Positions 1 to 8,290 are shown, counted from the stretch's first letter. The stretch: 64,000 nucleotides of DNA from Arthrobacter sp. zg-Y919 (GCF_030142045.1 NZ_CP126242.1:992001-1056000); one strand, 5' to 3'. The notes: generated from the letters alone by a model not told the origin. Translations and numbers: made by a program.

Positions 1-431
1 ATACCCCTGCCGGAGTGGGCACCCAGGTGTCCGACGGCGGCCTGCCGCAGAAGTACGACGCCGAGGGTGGCGTGGCGCTGGCCTCAGCACCGAAGGAGGT
101 CCGCAGCTTCGGCGGCGCGGACTACGTGCTGGAGGAATCCCTGACACCGGACTTCGCCCTGGTCCACGCAGCCAAGGGGGACCGGCACGGCAACCTGGTG
201 TTCCACGCGGCCGCCATGAACTTCAACCCGCTCTGCGCCATGGCCGGGCGGATCACCATTGCCGAGGTCGAGGAACTGGTGGAACCCGGGGAGCTGGACC
301 CCGAACACATCCACGTTCCGGGAATCTTCGTGCAGCGGGTAGTCCTGGCCCCCGCCGGCGAGAAGCGCATTGAAAAGCGGACGGTCACGGCCGCCGCCGA
401 CGACGGCACCAACGGAAGCAAGGAGGGCTGA
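1..431 (+). CDS. scoA: 3-oxoacid CoA-transferase subunit A, 5'-truncated
   Basis: Only the C-terminal ~143 codons are present; the frame is open to the left edge (first whole codon at base 3), so the start lies outside the window. The visible part opens with the [13 protein letters not shown] loop typical of subunit A of class I CoA transferases and continues with the conserved AAKGDRHGN and NFNP segments. With the next gene it should form the heteromeric enzyme that moves CoA from succinyl-CoA or another donor to a 3-oxoacid. It is followed at 1 nt by subunit B, so the two are translationally coupled. The exact acid substrate cannot be read from the sequence. Confidence 0.9.
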   Translation, partial: TPAGVGTQVSDGGLPQKYDAEGGVALASAPKEVRSFGGADYVLEESLTPDFALVHAAKGDRHGNLVFHAAAMNFNPLCAMAGRITIAEVEELVEPGELDPEHIHVPGIFVQRVVLAPAGEKRIEKRTVTAAADDGTNGSKEG

Positions 432-432
432 G

Positions 433-1074
433 ATGGCACTGACCCGCCAGGAACTGGCCGCCCGGGTCGCCCGGGAACTGCACGACGGCCAATACGTGAA
501 CCTGGGCATCGGCATGCCCACCCTGATTCCCAACTACATCCCCGAGGGGGTGGAAGTGGTGCTGCACTCCGAAAACGGCATCCTCGGCGTCGGGCCGTAT
601 CCCACCGAAGAGCAGCTGGATCCGGACCTGATCAATGCCGGTAAGGAAACCGTCACCGTGAACAGTGGTGCCTCCTTCTTCGACTCCGGTGCGTCGTTCG
701 GCATGGTGCGCGGCGGGCATGTGGATGTTGCCGTTCTGGGCGCCATGGAAGTGGCGGCGAACGGCGACCTGGCCAACTGGATGGTGCCCGGGAAGATGGT
801 CAAGGGCATGGGTGGGGCCATGGACCTGGTGTTCGGTGCCAAGCGGGTGATCGTGATGATGGAACATCTCGACCGGACGGGCCAGCCCAAGATCGTGCGC
901 GAATGTTCCCTGCCGCTGACCGGAAAGGGATGCGTGGACCTGATCGTCACCGACCTGGCCGTGATCGAGGTGGGGCCCGAGGGGCTGGTGCTGCGCGAGA
1001 CCGCCCCCGGCGTCAGCGTCGAGGACGTGGTTGCGGGCACCGGTGCGCCGCTGGAGGTGTCCCTTGACGTATGA
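433..1074 (+). CDS. scoB: 3-oxoacid CoA-transferase subunit B
   Basis: 213 aa, full length for subunit B. The glycine-rich stretch [13 protein letters not shown] (about 24-36) and the SENGILG motif (about 46-52), whose Glu is the catalytic residue that forms the CoA thioester in this family, are intact. ATG 433 is preceded by GCAAGGAGG about 5 nt upstream at the end of scoA. The frame stays open further upstream, but that part overlaps scoA and lacks family similarity. The 3' end overlaps the next gene by 11 nt, indicating one operon with the MaoC and CitE-like genes. Confidence 0.92.
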   Translation: MALTRQELAARVARELHDGQYVNLGIGMPTLIPNYIPEGVEVVLHSENGILGVGPYPTEEQLDPDLINAGKETVTVNSGASFFDSGASFGMVRGGHVDVAVLGAMEVAANGDLANWMVPGKMVKGMGGAMDLVFGAKRVIVMMEHLDRTGQPKIVRECSLPLTGKGCVDLIVTDLAVIEVGPEGLVLRETAPGVSVEDVVAGTGAPLEVSLDV

Positions 1075-1612
1075 GGAGCCCGACGCCGGCACCGAGGAAG
1101 TGGCGATGGCGCCCCGGGTCGTTGAGCAGCGCGGCCTCTGGTACGAGGAGTTCGAACCGGGAACCCTGTACCGGCACCGGCCCGGCCGTACCGTCACCGA
1201 GGCGGACAACGTCCTGTTCACCACCCTGACCATGAACACCCAGGGACTGCACCTGGATGCCGCCTACAGCGGGCAGCAGCCCTTTGGCCAGCGGCTGGTG
1301 AACTCCATGTTTACGCTGGCCACCATGGTCGGCCAGTCGGTGGGGCAGCTGACCCAGGGCACCCTGGTGGCGCAGCTGGGGCTGGGGGAGATCAGCTTCC
1401 CGCATCCGCTCTTCCATGGGGACACCCTCTACACCGAAACCGAAGTGGTGGATAAGCGGCTCTCATCCTCCCGGCCAGGCCAAGGGATTGTGACGCTTGC
1501 CCACACCGGCCGGAACCAGAACGGAGACGTGGTGGGGAGGTGCACCCGGACCGCCCTGATGTGGACGGCCGAGGGATACGAAGCGCAGGAGGCAGGTGCA
1601 GGCACGCGATAG
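1064..1612 (+). CDS. MaoC-family acyl-CoA hydratase
   Basis: 182 aa hot-dog fold hydratase of the MaoC type; the segment [21 protein letters not shown] (about 47-67) carries the conserved hydratase-2-like motif region (D...N/H...H). TTG 1064 is chosen because GGAGGT (1053-1058) sits 5 nt upstream and the start overlaps scoB. ATG 1106, after a weaker GAGGAAG, is a possible alternative that would remove 14 residues. In M. tuberculosis the same gene order (scoA/scoB, MaoC, CitE-like) belongs to leucine and itaconate breakdown, where the MaoC protein hydrates a branched unsaturated acyl-CoA; applying that here is inference. Confidence 0.85.
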   Translation: MTYEEPDAGTEEVAMAPRVVEQRGLWYEEFEPGTLYRHRPGRTVTEADNVLFTTLTMNTQGLHLDAAYSGQQPFGQRLVNSMFTLATMVGQSVGQLTQGTLVAQLGLGEISFPHPLFHGDTLYTETEVVDKRLSSSRPGQGIVTLAHTGRNQNGDVVGRCTRTALMWTAEGYEAQEAGAGTR

Positions 1613-1657
1613 GTTGGATATCCGTCAGTACAACCGGAAACACCGAGGAGTCTCACC

Positions 1658-2470
1658 ATGACCACCTTCCCCATGGGACCAGCGCTGCTTTTCTGCCCGG
1701 GGGACCGGCCGGAACGCTTCGGCAAGGCTGCCGAGCGGGCAGACGCGGTCATCCTGGACCTCGAAGATGCCGTGGCTCCGCGGGACAAGGAAGCTGCCCG
1801 GAAGAACCTCATCGCCGCGGACCTGGACCCCGAAAGCACCATCGTCCGGGTCAACCCCCTCGGGACCGAAGACTTCGAGCGGGACCTCGCCGCCCTGTAC
1901 CAGACCCCGTACCGCACCGTGATGCTGGCCAAGACGGAGGACGGACCCGCCGTCGCCCGGGCGCTCGCAGGCTTCACCGTCGTCGCACTGCTTGAAACAG
2001 CACTCGGTGTGGTCCGGGCCGCGGACATTGCCTCCACCGGAAATGTCGCAGCACTGATGTGGGGCGCCGAGGACCTGCTTGCCTCGCTGGGCGGGGAATC
2101 CAGCCGCCACCAGGACGGCAGCTACCGCAGCGTTGCCATGCACGCCCGGTCCACGGTGCTGCTGGCCGCCGGTGCCTTCGGCAAGGGCGCCATTGACTCG
2201 ATCTACGGCAACATCCCCGATATCGAGGGGCTGGAGGAGGAAGCGCGCGACGCCGTCGCCTCTGGTTTCGCGGCGAAGGCCTGCATCCATCCAGACCAGG
2301 TCGCTGCCGTCCGTGCTGCCTACGCCCCGGACCCCGCCGACGTCACGTACGCCGAACAGGTGCTGGCCGAGGCCCGCAACCACGGGGGAGTGTTTAACTT
2401 CCGCGGACAGATGATCGACGGGCCGCTGCTGAAGCAGGCCGAGCAGACGCTGCGCCGGGCACAGGGCTGA
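1658..2470 (+). CDS. HpcH/HpaI aldolase / CitE-like beta-hydroxyacyl-CoA lyase
   Basis: 270 aa, the usual length for stand-alone CitE-like lyases that cleave short beta-hydroxyacyl-CoAs with Mg2+. Signature segments: LLFCPGDRPERF (about 10-21), VILDLEDAV (about 31-39, acidic metal-site region), the arginine in TIVRVNPLG, and LLETALGVVRA (about 111-121, Glu metal ligand). No other citrate-lyase subunits are nearby, so it is not a citrate lyase. ATG 1658 follows GAGGAG with 8 nt spacing. Together with the upstream transferase and hydratase it resembles Rv2498c in the mycobacterial leucine/itaconate locus, making an HMG-CoA or citramalyl-CoA lyase role likely but unproven. Confidence 0.88.
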   Translation: MTTFPMGPALLFCPGDRPERFGKAAERADAVILDLEDAVAPRDKEAARKNLIAADLDPESTIVRVNPLGTEDFERDLAALYQTPYRTVMLAKTEDGPAVARALAGFTVVALLETALGVVRAADIASTGNVAALMWGAEDLLASLGGESSRHQDGSYRSVAMHARSTVLLAAGAFGKGAIDSIYGNIPDIEGLEEEARDAVASGFAAKACIHPDQVAAVRAAYAPDPADVTYAEQVLAEARNHGGVFNFRGQMIDGPLLKQAEQTLRRAQG

Positions 2471-2489
2471 AACTGCCGGTGACGGCCGC

Positions 2490-2504
2490 TACGCTGTCCT
2501 CATG
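2490..2504 (+). promoter_or_regulatory. leaderless promoter of the SDR gene
   Basis: TACGCT (2490-2495), then 6 nt, then ATG 2502. There is no Shine-Dalgarno sequence. With the last T of the -10 at -7, transcription would start at the A of ATG. Confidence 0.6.
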
Positions 2505-3179
2505 CGCATAGTCATAGCGGGAGCCCACGGAAGAATCGCACGCGAACTGGGCCGCCTGCTGGCGGCCGATGGCAACGATGTTGCCGGCCTGATCCGCAAC
2601 CCCGAGCACGCCGCGGACCTGGAGGCGGACGGCGTCGCCCCCGTGGTGCTGGACCTGGAAAACAGTACCCTCGAGGACGTCGTCCAGGTCCTCACCGGCG
2701 CCGATGCAGCTGTGTTCGCCGCCGGTGCCGGGCCGGGCAGCGGGGCGGCCCGCAAGGACACCGTGGACCGGGCCGCTGCCGTACTGCTGGCCGACGCCGC
2801 CGAGCAGGCCGGCGCCGGACGCTTCCTGCAGGTCTCCTCGGGTGGCTTGGACGCCGTGCGCGGAGGCTCCCGTCCCGAAGGACTGGATGAGGTCATGTAC
2901 GCCTACCTCCTAGCCAAACTGGCCGCCGAAGAGGACCTGATGGCCCGCAGCCAGCTGGACTGGACCATTCTCCGCCCGGGCATCCTGACCAACGACGCCC
3001 CGTCGGGGCTGGTGGAGCTGGCTCCGGCAGTGGACCGCGGGCCCATCCCACGCGCCGACGTCGCCGCCGTCCTGGCCGAGCTGCTCAGGACCGGCAACGG
3101 TGTGCATCAGGCACTGGGCGTGATCTCCGGGGACACTCCCGTTGCCGAGGCCGTCCAGGCCCTGCAGACCGCGGGCTAG
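2502..3179 (+). CDS. NAD(P)-binding atypical SDR protein
   Basis: 225 aa Rossmann protein of the NmrA-like/atypical short-chain dehydrogenase group. The dinucleotide-binding motif GAHGRIA lies at residues 7-13, an acidic/Arg strand end follows (IRNPEHA), and an LQVSSGG strand precedes a YLLAKLAAEE helix that supplies the Y-x3-K pair. The WTILRPG motif near the C-terminal third is typical of NAD(P)H-binding proteins of this size. It has its own leaderless start and is not coupled to the upstream catabolic operon. Substrate unknown; a redox-sensor or nucleotide-sugar role cannot be separated from the sequence. Confidence 0.8.
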   Translation: MRIVIAGAHGRIARELGRLLAADGNDVAGLIRNPEHAADLEADGVAPVVLDLENSTLEDVVQVLTGADAAVFAAGAGPGSGAARKDTVDRAAAVLLADAAEQAGAGRFLQVSSGGLDAVRGGSRPEGLDEVMYAYLLAKLAAEEDLMARSQLDWTILRPGILTNDAPSGLVELAPAVDRGPIPRADVAAVLAELLRTGNGVHQALGVISGDTPVAEAVQALQTAG

Positions 3180-3236
3180 GCTGCCGTTCCCTGCCGCACG
3201 GTTTCCCCGGCAATGCCGAAGCGAGCCCGGCTGCGG

Positions 3237-3251
3237 GATACTGGAGGCATG
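3237..3251 (+). promoter_or_regulatory. leaderless promoter of dxr
   Basis: GATACT (3237-3242), 6 nt, ATG 3249. The GGAGG in this spacer ends 1 nt before the ATG, too close to act as a ribosome-binding site, which supports leaderless initiation. Confidence 0.5.
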
Positions 3252-4493
3252 CAGCCTCCCGAATCGATCTCCTCCGACTCCGACTACGTCCGTTCCCGCC
3301 GACCGGGCTCGGACCACCTGCCCCGCCGCGTGGTCCTGCTCGGTTCCACCGGGTCGATCGGAACGCAGGCCATCGACGTGGCCGACGGCGCCCCGGAACG
3401 GTTCCGCATCGTGGCACTGGCCGCCGGCGGATCCAACCTGGAGCTCCTGGCCCAGCAGGCCGTCCACACGCTGGCCGAAGCGGTCGGCTGCGCCGCCGTC
3501 GACCTGCCCACCCTGCACCGGCACATCTCTGACGCTGCAGCCGCAGCGGGGATCACCGGATACGCCCCGGAGCTGTTTGTTGGAAAGTCGGCAGCGACCG
3601 CTATTGCGGGGTGGACCGAAGCCGACGTGGTTCTCAACGGCATTACCGGGTCGATTGGACTCGAACCCACGCTGGCTGCCTTGGCTGCCGGACACCTGCT
3701 GGCCCTGGCGAACAAGGAATCCCTGATCGTCGGCGGGGAGCTGGTGAAGCGTGCCGCTGCCCCCGGGCAGCTCGTTCCCGTGGATTCGGAGCATTCCGCG
3801 CTGGCACAGGCGCTGCGCTCCGGAACCCATGCCGAAGTGGACCGCCTGGTGGTCACGGCTTCCGGCGGCCCGTTCCGTGGACGGAAGCGCTCCGAGCTGG
3901 CCGATGTCACGCCCGAGCAGGCACTGGCCCACCCGACCTGGAACATGGGCCGGGTGATCACCACCAACTCGGCCAGCATGGTCAACAAGGCGCTCGAAGT
4001 CATCGAGGCACATCTGCTCTTCGACATCCCGCTGGACCGGATCGACGTCGTCGTCCATCCGCAGTCCATGGTGCATTCCATGGTGCAGTTCGTGGACGGC
4101 TCCACGATTGCCCAGGTCTCGCCGCCGGACATGCGCCTGCCCATCGCCCTGGGGATGGGCTGGCCGCACCGCGTGCCGGGCGCCGCGCAGGCCTGCGACT
4201 GGACACAGGCCACCGAGTGGACTTTTGAACCGCTGGACGAGGAAGCCTTCCCCGCCGTGGCCCTCGCCAAGCGGGCGGCGGCCGCCGGAGGCACGAACAT
4301 GGCGGTCTACAACGCGGCCAACGAGGAAGCCGTGGACGCCTTCCACGACGGGTTGATCGGATTCACAGACATCGTTGATACGATCGCGGCCGTACTTGAG
4401 GAAGCCCCGGACTCGGGGCCGCTCACGCTGGAATCGCTGCTGGCCGCGGAGGCCTGGGCACGTGCCGCTGCGCGGAAGCGTTGTGGAAGATGA
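3249..4493 (+). CDS. dxr: 1-deoxy-D-xylulose 5-phosphate reductoisomerase
   Basis: 414 aa. Converts DXP to MEP with NADPH, the committed step of the non-mevalonate isoprenoid pathway. The NADPH motif GSTGSIG is at residues 32-38, [11 protein letters not shown] follows at mid N-domain, VDSEHSAL carries the metal-binding Glu, and the flexible loop and C-domain segment [16 protein letters not shown] is intact. About 25 residues precede the first strand, longer than in many homologues, so a later start is possible. It lies directly upstream of rseP, as in mycobacteria; ispG, the other MEP gene here, is displaced downstream by an accessory block. Confidence 0.95.
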   Translation: MQPPESISSDSDYVRSRRPGSDHLPRRVVLLGSTGSIGTQAIDVADGAPERFRIVALAAGGSNLELLAQQAVHTLAEAVGCAAVDLPTLHRHISDAAAAAGITGYAPELFVGKSAATAIAGWTEADVVLNGITGSIGLEPTLAALAAGHLLALANKESLIVGGELVKRAAAPGQLVPVDSEHSALAQALRSGTHAEVDRLVVTASGGPFRGRKRSELADVTPEQALAHPTWNMGRVITTNSASMVNKALEVIEAHLLFDIPLDRIDVVVHPQSMVHSMVQFVDGSTIAQVSPPDMRLPIALGMGWPHRVPGAAQACDWTQATEWTFEPLDEEAFPAVALAKRAAAAGGTNMAVYNAANEEAVDAFHDGLIGFTDIVDTIAAVLEEAPDSGPLTLESLLAAEAWARAAARKRCGR

Positions 4494-4530
4494 CAAACCC
4501 CGCAGCCGCAGTTGAACTGAAGGAAACCCG

Positions 4531-5874
4531 TTGACCATTCTGCTATTCATCCTTGGCGTGCTGTTCGTGGCGGTGGGCATTGCTGCCTCCATCGCCCTGC
4601 ACGAAGTGGGCCACCTGCTGCCGGCCAAGGCCTTCAAGGTCCGGGTCACCCAGTACATGATCGGTTTCGGCCCCACCGTCTTCTCCCGGACCCGGGGGGA
4701 AACCGAATACGGGTTCAAGGCGCTGCCCCTGGGCGGCTACGTGTCCATGGTCGGGATGTTCCCGCCTAACAAGGAGCACGACGGCGAGGTGCGGCGCTCC
4801 AGCACCGGCATGTTCCAGCAGCTCGCCACCGAAGCCCGGCAGGCCGAGACGGACCGCCTGGTCGAGGGCGACGAGAACCGGGTCTTCTACAAGCTTCCGG
4901 TCTACAAGCGGATCATCATTATGCTTGGCGGGCCGTTTATGAACCTGCTGATCGGCGTCGTGCTTTTCGCCGTCCTGCTGATGGGCTTCGGCACCGCGCA
5001 GACCACCACCACACTGTCCGAGGTCAACAAGTGCGTCATCACCGCCGAGCAGCAGGCAGCCACCGGCCAGACCGACTGCACGGAGGCTGATCCGGCCGCT
5101 CCCGCATACGAAGCGGGCCTGCTGCCCGGGGACACCATCACCAAGTTCGACGGCCGGGACGTTACGTCCTGGGAAGAGCTGACGGGCTGGATCCGTGAGG
5201 CGGCCGGACAGACCGTTCCGCTCACCTACGAACGGGACGGCGTCGAGGCGCAGACCACCATCACGCCGCTGCTCACCGAACGTCCGGTGTTGGACGACGA
5301 CGGCGCGGCCAAGACCGACGACGACGGCAACTACCTCACGCAGGAAGTGGGATTCATCGGCGTCGGCGCCGAACAGGAACTGGTGAGCCAGCCGGCCGGA
5401 GCCGTCCTGCCCACCGTGGGGGAGAACCTGGCGAACATTGCCGGGGTCGTGGTCAACCTTCCCCAGCGGGTGGTGGACGTGGCGCAGGCGGCGTTCTCCT
5501 CCGAGCCGCGCGACCCGAACGGTCCCATGAGCGTGGTGGGCGTGGGCCGCATTGCCGGGGAAATTTCGTCCCAGGAAGTCATCCCGGTCGAGTCCCGCGT
5601 GGCGACGCTTATCGGGCTGGTCGCCAGCGTGAACCTGGCACTGTTTGTCTTCAACCTGATTCCCCTGCTGCCCCTGGACGGCGGACACGTGGCCGGCGCC
5701 CTGTGGGAGGGGCTGCGCCGCGGCGTGGCAAAGCTGTTCCACCGTCCGGACCCGGGGCCCTTCGACATGGCGAAACTGCTCCCGCTGACGTATGCCGTGG
5801 CGGTGCTGCTGATGGGGATGGGTGCGCTGCTGATCTACGCGGACATCGTGAAGCCGGTCAGCCTGTTCAACTAG
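4531..5874 (+). CDS. rseP: RIP site-2 metalloprotease (RseP/Rip1 type)
   Basis: 447 aa membrane zinc protease of family M50 that performs intramembrane cleavage, for example of anti-sigma factors. HEVGH at residues 24-28 lies in the first membrane helix and supplies two zinc ligands and the Glu; the third ligand is the Asp of the LDGGH motif around 383. A PDZ domain (about 175-300) separates them, and a lipophilic segment follows the LGGPFMNLLIG motif. TTG 4531 follows GAAGGAAA. The 37 nt gap after dxr suggests co-transcription. Confidence 0.93.
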   Translation: MTILLFILGVLFVAVGIAASIALHEVGHLLPAKAFKVRVTQYMIGFGPTVFSRTRGETEYGFKALPLGGYVSMVGMFPPNKEHDGEVRRSSTGMFQQLATEARQAETDRLVEGDENRVFYKLPVYKRIIIMLGGPFMNLLIGVVLFAVLLMGFGTAQTTTTLSEVNKCVITAEQQAATGQTDCTEADPAAPAYEAGLLPGDTITKFDGRDVTSWEELTGWIREAAGQTVPLTYERDGVEAQTTITPLLTERPVLDDDGAAKTDDDGNYLTQEVGFIGVGAEQELVSQPAGAVLPTVGENLANIAGVVVNLPQRVVDVAQAAFSSEPRDPNGPMSVVGVGRIAGEISSQEVIPVESRVATLIGLVASVNLALFVFNLIPLLPLDGGHVAGALWEGLRRGVAKLFHRPDPGPFDMAKLLPLTYAVAVLLMGMGALLIYADIVKPVSLFN

Positions 5875-5977
5875 GTTTCCTGTGTTCTTCGCCGGCCGGG
5901 GGCCCCGTTCCGGCGCCCGGAACGGCGGCAACGAAATCCCTTGCTCGCAGAGCTCGCCGGGATATTAAAGCCGCCTA

Positions 5978-6086
5978 ACCCGGGCGCCTGCACGGGTCCA
6001 GCGGCTCCGGCGCGGGAATGGCGGTACCCGGGCGCCTGAGCGGCCACTGTCCCCAGGATGCCCGCTAAACACGGGCACCTGCACGG
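5978..6086 (+). repeat. three dispersed imperfect 18-bp repeats
   Basis: Copies at 5978-5996, 6026-6043 and 6069-6086 share the pattern aCcCGGGCgCCTGcaCGG. The second and third copies diverge at two to three positions each. They lie in the non-coding stretch 5875-6251 after rseP, in which I find no credible gene on either strand. Confidence 0.65.
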
Positions 6087-6113
6087 AATGGGGCCGAACT
6101 GGGAAGAATCGAC

Positions 6114-6170
6114 CGGTTTGGGAAATCCCTGCACTGCGCAGCGAACGCTTTTTCCCAAACCGTACGGTTT
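6114..6170 (+). other. 12-bp inverted repeat plus 14-bp palindrome
   Basis: CGGTTTGGGAAA (6114-6125) and its exact complement TTTCCCAAACCG (6151-6162) flank a 25-nt loop. The right arm overlaps a second perfect palindrome, AAACCGTACGGTTT (6157-6170). GGGAA at 6101 and TTCCC at 6171 could extend the fold. It may be a terminator for the rseP transcript, a protein-binding site or both; there is no clean T-run, so I do not call it a terminator. Confidence 0.6.
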
Positions 6171-6251
6171 TTCCCACACCGGAGGGATTCGGGGTGCGGG
6201 AGTCGGAGGGGAGCCGCACCCTTCAAAAGCCGGCATGGCAGACTGGCAGGC

Positions 6252-6719
6252 ATGATTCCCGGGGGAGAAGCCGAAACAACCACCTTCCGTACCGTCATGC
6301 CGGTGCGGTACCGGCTGATCGTGGGCCTGCTGGGCTTCGCAGCCACCGGTGGGACCGTTCTGGCCACTCTGGGAGCAGGACCGGCACCGTTCGTAGTTGG
6401 CCTGCTGATGGCCTTGGCGTTCAGTGCAGTCGTCATGATGACGGCCCGCGTCGGGGTGGGACCTGGAAGCGTGCAGATCCGGGTGGCGGCAGTGTTTGCC
6501 ACGGAGATTCCCTACCGGGAGATCAGAGGGGTCTCAGCAGGACCGGTGACGGGGCTGCGCGAGGGCATGGGGCTCCGGATCCTTCCCGGGGCCACCGGCT
6601 ACCTGGTGGGCGGACCATCGATTCGGATCGAATGCGGTCCGATCGCCGTGCTGGTGTCCTGCCGCGAACCGGAACGGCTCCTGTCCAGCCTGGCCCGACA
6701 GGGCGTGCCCACGGCATAG
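6252..6719 (+). CDS. small two-helix membrane protein, unknown function
   Basis: 155 aa, no family recognised. Residues 18-38 and about 46-64 form two hydrophobic helices joined by a short Gly/Pro turn. The following 90 residues are beta-rich with many glycines (GVGPGSVQIRVAAVFATEIPY, GLRILPGATGYLVGG), resembling the membrane-anchored PH-like pattern of many actinobacterial proteins, though I cannot assign it. Start at ATG 6252: a weak -10 CAGACT ends 7 nt upstream and no ribosome-binding site is visible. The last 12 codons and stop are duplicated 419 bp downstream in a non-coding repeat region, showing a local duplication. Confidence 0.6.
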   Translation: MIPGGEAETTTFRTVMPVRYRLIVGLLGFAATGGTVLATLGAGPAPFVVGLLMALAFSAVVMMTARVGVGPGSVQIRVAAVFATEIPYREIRGVSAGPVTGLREGMGLRILPGATGYLVGGPSIRIECGPIAVLVSCREPERLLSSLARQGVPTA

Positions 6720-6720
6720 G
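6685..6720 (+). repeat. 36-bp duplication, gene-end copy
   Basis: The 3' end of the membrane-protein gene, including its TAG, recurs at 7104-7139 with one mismatch (C6690 versus G7109). Confidence 0.85.
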
Positions 6721-6888
6721 GCTCGGGTGTTCAGCCGGACCCAAGATCCCCCAAATCCCAGTCCCGCCGCATCCCGTCCCAGCTCGATCTCATGCTGGCC
6801 CGCGTCCCGGGCCGCTGAACAGCAGAGGGTCCCACGGATTGGGGCTGGAGGGCACTGGTGGGACCACATTGGTTTCACCAGCACCACC

Positions 6889-6939
6889 GGCTGGGACGCT
6901 GTGCACCACCCTGGCTGGGATGCTGTCTGGCTGGGACAC
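6889..6939 (+). repeat. short GGCTGGGA direct repeats
   Basis: GGCTGGGA(C/T)GCTGT occurs at 6889-6902 and 6913-6926, with a shortened third copy at 6929-6939. It sits in the non-coding stretch 6720-7232 ahead of the longer tandem array. Confidence 0.6.
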
Positions 6940-6966
6940 ACCGCCGCATCAGCCACAGCAGCCGCG

Positions 6967-7195
6967 CCAGCCCTGCCCGCTTGCGGCCCAAGCCCCAGGT
7001 ACGCGACCTCCACCAGCCCTGCCCGCTTGCGGCCCAACCCCGGGTACGCGACCTCCACCAGCCCTGCCCGCTTGCGGCCCAAGCCCCGGGTATGCCAGCT
7101 TCACCAGCGTGGCCCGACAGGGCGTGCCCACGGCATAGGCATCCCAGGCCAGCCGCACCAGTCCTGCCCGCTTGCGGCCCAAGCCCGGGTACGCA
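6967..7195 (+). repeat. 45-46 bp tandem array, REP-like unit
   Basis: Copies at 6967-7012, 7013-7057 and 7058-7103 are directly adjacent; a fourth partial copy is at 7158-7195. The shared core is TGCCCGCTTGCGGCCCAA followed by CCCCGGGTACGC. Each unit contains short self-complementary parts, CCGCTTGCGG and GCTTG-cggcc-CAAGC, so single-stranded forms can fold as in REP elements. Copies 3 and 4 are separated by the 36-bp gene-end duplication. Units abut without variable spacers, so this is not a CRISPR. The stretch 6720-7232 has no convincing gene. Confidence 0.8.
7104..7139 (+). repeat. 36-bp duplication, displaced copy
   Basis: 35 of 36 bases match 6685-6720, the end of the upstream membrane-protein gene. 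It has no open frame of its own leading into it and is embedded between tandem repeat copies. Confidence 0.85.
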
Positions 7196-7196
7196 G

Positions 7197-7258
7197 TTGC
7201 AAATAGAATTGAACCCATAAAGGGTTGCAATCGTGTTTGCATACGTTTACGGTTGCAA
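7197..7258 (+). promoter_or_regulatory. cluster of TTGCAA palindromes, putative operator
   Basis: TTGCAA at 7197-7202, 7225-7230 and 7253-7258 and the variant TTGCAT at 7237-7242 lie in the 62 bp before the SatD-like gene. Three of the four sites are preceded by G, and the spacing is 28 bp between the three perfect copies. The regular spacing suggests protein binding, perhaps autoregulation by the encoded HTH protein. This is inference. Confidence 0.45.
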
Positions 7259-7259
7259 C

Positions 7260-7898
7260 ATGTTCGTCCTCACCATAGATCAGCGCAACAGCCAGGGCAG
7301 CGGAGATCAGGTTCCGCAGCTGCTGGACGCCCTCGCAGGCCTCCCCATGCTCCTGGCCTTCGAACGGTCGGTGGGCGATGAAATCCAGGGGGTCTGTACC
7401 TCCGCGGAAACCGTTACCGACGCCGTGCTCCAAGTCCTTCGGGACGGGAACTGGTACGTGGGTATCGGCGTCGGCGCAGTCCATGAACCCCTGCCGGGTA
7501 GTCCCCGCGAAGCAGGAGGCCCTGCATTCGTTGCGGCCCGGCAGGCAGTGGAGCGGGCCAAGAAAAGCGGCGACCGGCCTCCTGTTGCCGTGGAGGGATC
7601 ACCCGGCGCCCCCGAAGCCGAAGCGGTGCTGATCCTGCTCGGACGCCTGATCGCGGAACGGACAGCAGCCGAATGGCGGATCCTGCAACACGTCGAACCC
7701 GGCAAATGGGGTGCCCAGACGGCCGCCGCCCGTAAGCTCGGCATCAGTTCCCAAGCCGTGAGCAAAGCGGCCCGGCGGGCCGGCTGGCAGGAGGAATGGG
7801 CTGCCCGGCCGGCGGCGGCGGTGTTGCTGGAGCGCGCGGATGCCCTGGCCAACAGCCCGGCCACCAGCCCGGCAAACAGCTCAACGAAGGACGGATAA
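7260..7898 (+). CDS. SatD-like protein with C-terminal helix-turn-helix
   Basis: 212 aa. The N-terminal half has the SatD-type layout: a MFVLTIDQR strand, SVGDEIQGV (about 37-45), and WYVGIGVGAV followed by GPAFVAARQAVERAKK. The C-terminal part (about 125-180) contains an HTH-like stretch, TAAARKLGISSQAVSKAARRAGW. ATG 7260 is chosen because family similarity begins there; GTG 7233 would add nine residues and overlap the operator-like sites. No ribosome-binding site is evident. The next gene starts immediately after the stop codon. SatD is a poorly understood family; a DNA-binding or nucleotide-related role is open. Confidence 0.65.
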   Translation: MFVLTIDQRNSQGSGDQVPQLLDALAGLPMLLAFERSVGDEIQGVCTSAETVTDAVLQVLRDGNWYVGIGVGAVHEPLPGSPREAGGPAFVAARQAVERAKKSGDRPPVAVEGSPGAPEAEAVLILLGRLIAERTAAEWRILQHVEPGKWGAQTAAARKLGISSQAVSKAARRAGWQEEWAARPAAAVLLERADALANSPATSPANSSTKDG

Positions 7899-8255
7899 AT
7901 GACGATTGTCTGGGTCGTGACCGGGCTGCTGGCCGCAGGGTTCCTCGGCTGGCCCGTGACCTACGGCGTCCTCCGCCTGGCCCGCGCCGTCGAGCAACCG
8001 CGCCCGGCGCCCGAACCCAACGCCATCCTGCGCGGCGGCCTGGCCATCGGGGTGCTGGAACGCCTGGCGGTGGCGGCCGCCGTCCTCGCCGATGAACCGG
8101 TGGCCATCGCCTACGTCGTGGCGGTGAAAGGCCTGGGCCGCTATGCCGAGCTCAAGGAAACACCGGCAGCCGCCGAACGGTTCATTATCGGCACCCTGGC
8201 GTCCATGCTCTGGGCTGTAGCGGTCGCCGTTCCCATCCGTCTGTACCTGCTCTAA
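7899..8255 (+). CDS. membrane protein resembling the DUF3307 C-terminal domain
   Basis: 118 aa with three or four predicted helices. The pattern IGVLERLAVAAAVLADE..AIAYVVAVKGLGRYAELKE..AERFIIGTLAS matches what I know of the membrane half of DUF3307 proteins (IG-x-ER, K-x2-R/G-R, AE-x-F-IIGT). DUF3307 genes are often paired with satD, which supports both assignments. ATG 7899 directly follows the TAA of the SatD-like gene, so the two are coupled. The N-terminal half of a standard DUF3307 protein is missing, making this a short form. Biochemical role unknown. Confidence 0.6.
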   Translation: MTIVWVVTGLLAAGFLGWPVTYGVLRLARAVEQPRPAPEPNAILRGGLAIGVLERLAVAAAVLADEPVAIAYVVAVKGLGRYAELKETPAAAERFIIGTLASMLWAVAVAVPIRLYLL

Positions 8256-8290
8256 ACCGCCGGCCGACCGGCCATAGTCCGGGCATCCCG

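Noticed and set aside
1658..2470. Citrate lyase beta subunit
   Set aside because: No citD, citF or citC genes nearby; the operon context indicates a stand-alone acyl-CoA lyase.
6967..7195. CRISPR array
   Set aside because: Units are directly adjacent or separated by a gene-end duplication; no regular unique spacers and no cas genes.
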